From RBG-16-64-13 sp963718375 (GTDB taxonomy: Bacteria > Actinomycetota > Thermoleophilia > RBG-16-64-13), in contig CAVQZD010000009.1 of NCBI GenBank assembly GCA_963718375.1, positions 1 through 7,292 on the forward strand: a stretch of DNA of 7,292 bases, written 5' to 3'. Below are positions 5,906 through 7,292 of this stretch, in pieces. Every line of letters starts with the position of its first letter. Position 1 is the first letter of the stretch. The translations under genes and the position numbers were made by a program. The notes below the pieces were generated by a model, which made no database searches, had not been told where the DNA came from, and worked only from the letters and a program-made list of their open reading frames with translations.

Positions 5906-6607
5906 TTGCGGTTCCGCAAAGCGCTGAAGTCCATCTGGTCGAGCCCGGCCGAGCCTGTCGATGTCACCGTCTTTCTTCTCGCTCTCATCGGGGGTCTGGC
6001 GGCAGGCGCCCTCGCCCAACTGCTGACCCAATTGAACGGCGTCGGCTGGGACCCTCTGCCCCTAGCCTTCCTGGGATGGTCGACAGCCGTGTGGGTCTCC
6101 ATAGGCTTCTGGTTCGCCTGGACCGCCGCCCAGGCCCGCACCTTCACCCGCGGTGCGATATGGGGCGCCATCGCGATGGCTCTCTATCTCTTCTGCTGGC
6201 TGTTCGCTTACTGTGCGGTATTCGGACTGATCGACTCTAGTGGTTTCTATTCCCTCTGGAGAGACGAGCGGGTCTACGAGTTGGCGGTGTTGCCGGTGAG
6301 TGGGGTCATCGGACTCCTCGCGGCAGGAGCGTGGCGTCCGGGGTTAGTGGGCAGTGCGTGTCTGGCAGTCCCGGTCGCCTGGTCGGTGCCCGAGATAGTG
6401 CTGAGCGTGACTGCCGGGTACTGGTGCGGCGCGCCGCGATGGCAGATGGTGTTGGCGCTCGCTCTTCCCACCCTCGTCGCAGCGATGGTCCCGGTGCTGC
6501 GATACCGGCCCAGCAAGATGCACTGGCCCATCTTCGTCGCCGTGATCGCAGCGGGGGGCGCGGCCGCCTACTTGCTCCTACGCTTTTTCAGTGGCGGCAG
6601 ACTCTAG
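5906..6607 (+). CDS. Multi-pass membrane protein, DUF6518-like
   Basis: A 233-residue very hydrophobic protein with about seven predicted membrane segments (roughly residues 18-40, 51-75, 84-108, 125-143, 146-172, 178-199, 206-228) and a short basic N-terminus (RFRKALK). A conserved-looking loop FYSLWRDERVYELAVLPVSGVIGLLAAGAWRP separates segments 3 and 4. The layout, with a Gly-rich first segment, a Trp-rich second one and the WRDE loop before segment 4, resembles the DUF6518 family, whose function is unknown; this is from memory and tentative. The TTG at 5906 is chosen because GGGGGGAT lies about six bases upstream; the ATG at 5855 lacks a ribosome site and would add 17 hydrophilic residues. 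The last four bases overlap the hicA stop on the other strand. No partner gene is evident. Confidence 0.75.
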   Translation: MRFRKALKSIWSSPAEPVDVTVFLLALIGGLAAGALAQLLTQLNGVGWDPLPLAFLGWSTAVWVSIGFWFAWTAAQARTFTRGAIWGAIAMALYLFCWLFAYCAVFGLIDSSGFYSLWRDERVYELAVLPVSGVIGLLAAGAWRPGLVGSACLAVPVAWSVPEIVLSVTAGYWCGAPRWQMVLALALPTLVAAMVPVLRYRPSKMHWPIFVAVIAAGGAAAYLLLRFFSGGRL

Positions 6608-6810
6608 AGGTCAGCCTCGGTCAGACCCGCCATCACCATGAGGTGATGCTGGAGACCGTCTACCAGCGTCTGGTTCTCGTGCATGGGTATGGTCAGGCGC
6701 ACAACGCTGTCAGGCCTGCCATAGATGTGGTGACTGCCGTGTACTCGGAGCAGTTGCCAGCCGTGGTCTTCGACAGCTCTGGCCAGTTCGCGGCCCGAAA
6801 CGGACTTCAC
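6604..6810 (-). CDS. hicA: HicA-type mRNA interferase toxin
   Basis: A 68-residue protein, normal size for HicA, the toxin of a type II toxin-antitoxin system. HicA toxins have a double-stranded-RNA-binding-like fold, cut mRNA and stop translation. The sequence shows the family pattern: SGRELARAVEDHGW near the N-terminus, GSHHIY (25-30) with the catalytic histidine most likely His27, a VRLTIPMHEN strand, and a C-terminal helix ending MAGLTEADL. The start is GTG at 6810, with GAGG seven bases upstream, and overlaps the hicB stop codon (GTGA), so the two are translationally coupled. The gene converges with the membrane-protein gene, sharing CTAG as both stop codons. All key residues are intact, so the toxin looks functional. 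Confidence 0.92.
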   Translation of the reverse strand: MKSVSGRELARAVEDHGWQLLRVHGSHHIYGRPDSVVRLTIPMHENQTLVDGLQHHLMVMAGLTEADL

Positions 6811-7004
6811 CCGGTGACCTCGACTATCTGGCAGGCCTCCCGCCAGTCGGGGTGGTCGCAGAGGACTGAACCTTCGGCGGCTTCCTGCAGGTTCGCGAGC
6901 AGTTCCTCGCGCGTCAGACCCTGGGCACAGCAACCGGGTATCTCCGGGATCTCCGCCCAGAGACCACCTTCGTCGGCCGTGTGGATCACTGCCTTGAGCT
7001 TCAT
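6807..7004 (-). CDS. hicB: HicB-type antitoxin, short form
   Basis: A 65-residue antitoxin that would bind and neutralise HicA. It consists of the partial RNase H-like HicB fold only: MKLKAVIHTADEGGLWAEIPEIPGCCAQGLTR, then EELLANLQEAAEGSV, matching the family's G-C-x-x-x-G-x-T and N-x-x-E-A motifs. There is no C-terminal ribbon-helix-helix or HTH DNA-binding extension as found in longer HicB proteins, so autorepression by this protein alone is doubtful. The antitoxin gene comes first here. The ATG at 7004 follows a GGGGGTGGT sequence, a mediocre RBS. Only 42 bases separate it from the glyS stop, so it may be read from the glyS operon. Confidence 0.9.
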   Translation of the reverse strand: MKLKAVIHTADEGGLWAEIPEIPGCCAQGLTREELLANLQEAAEGSVLCDHPDWREACQIVEVTG

Positions 7005-7032
7005 ACCACCCCCGCCGGTCGGTCGCGGTCGC

Positions 7033-7048
7033 AGCGCCGTCAGGCGCT
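7033..7048 (-). other. Hairpin at the glyS stop codon
   Basis: AGCGCC and GGCGCT form a 6-bp stem with a 4-base loop, read on the minus strand, starting inside the TAG stop of glyS. No U tract follows, so it is unlikely to end transcription fully; read-through into hicBA is plausible. Confidence 0.35.
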
Positions 7049-7292
7049 AGTCCTGAACGAGCTCCAAATGGGCTACGCTCCACACCAGACCCGCGATGGC
7101 AGCCAGTTGCCTCAGCCGGTTGAGCCTGACATCCTCTTCCTTGGCCATGACCAGCACGTCGTCGAAATACGTGTCCACCGCCGGGCGCAGAGACGCCAAG
7201 GCTGTGAGCGCCTCGCCGTACTGCCCTGAATCGGCGCCCGGGCCCACGATAGCCGCGGCACCTTGGAGGGCGTCGAAGAGCGCAGTCTCGGC
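7047..7292 (-). CDS. glyS: Glycyl-tRNA synthetase beta subunit, C-terminal end (partial, runs off the right edge)
   Basis: The last 81 residues of the beta subunit of the alpha2/beta2 bacterial glycyl-tRNA synthetase, which charges tRNA-Gly with glycine; the family is about 690 residues long. This segment is the end of the C-terminal anticodon-binding (DALR-like) region: LASLRPAVDTYFDDVLVMAKEED followed by VRLNRLRQLAAIAGLVWSVAHLEL, matching the family pattern of paired FFD-VMVM and RLNRL motifs. The reading frame is open to the window edge and ends at TAG 7049-7047. The alpha-subunit gene would be expected further right. Its orientation matches ppdK at the other end of the window. Confidence 0.92.
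   Translation of the reverse strand, partial: AETALFDALQGAAAIVGPGADSGQYGEALTALASLRPAVDTYFDDVLVMAKEEDVRLNRLRQLAAIAGLVWSVAHLELVQD

Noticed and set aside
6811..7083. Extended 159-residue open frame upstream of hicA
   Set aside because: The extra N-terminal part is antisense-like, Arg/Gly-rich shadow sequence of hicB; HicA proteins are about 60-80 residues and the GTG at 6810 has an RBS.
1..7292. CRISPR arrays, insertion sequences, transposase or integrase genes
   Set aside because: No regularly spaced repeats, terminal inverted repeats or transposase/recombinase motifs were seen, so the mechanism by which the island arrived is unknown.

Overview
The window is GC-rich, densely coded bacterial DNA. 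At its two ends, both on the minus strand, lie pieces of core metabolic genes: the 3' end of glyS (beta subunit of the alpha2/beta2-type glycyl-tRNA synthetase) on the right and the 5' end of ppdK (pyruvate, phosphate dikinase) on the left. In many Firmicutes and some anaerobic Actinobacteria these genes are close neighbours. The separate GlyRS beta subunit, PPDK, a radical SAM protein of a type I associate with anaerobes, and the high GC suggest an anaerobic Gram-positive, perhaps a Coriobacteriia-like or deep actinobacterial lineage. That placement is inference; there is no rRNA or marker gene to confirm it.

About 6.8 kb of apparently accessory DNA separates the two core genes. From left to right: (1) a three-gene minus-strand operon that starts near 4048. 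It encodes a 673-aa secreted protein (signal peptide, a domain of the kind found in wall-associated proteins, a DNRLRE-type domain, and a C-terminal metzincin-like zinc protease), followed by two tandemly duplicated lipoproteins. (2) A divergent plus-strand gene for a 494-aa radical SAM protein, with a good promoter and a strong terminator. (3) A plus-strand multi-pass membrane protein (resembling DUF6518), probably starting at a TTG codon. (4) A hicB-hicA toxin-antitoxin pair on the minus strand, immediately downstream of glyS. The membrane protein and hicA converge and overlap at a shared CTAG.

The least expected signals are these. The short ppdK leader has three mutually complementary segments that can form either a 5' hairpin or a 7-bp helix covering the Shine-Dalgarno sequence, and the likely ppdK -10 box sits at the centre of a perfect inverted repeat. 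The secreted protease joins a DNRLRE-type surface module to a metzincin-like domain with Cys spacing reminiscent of archaemetzincins. The two lipoproteins have near-identical ends and divergent middles. Together the protease and lipoproteins look like one extracytoplasmic system of unknown purpose; the radical SAM gene is divergent from it and may be unrelated.
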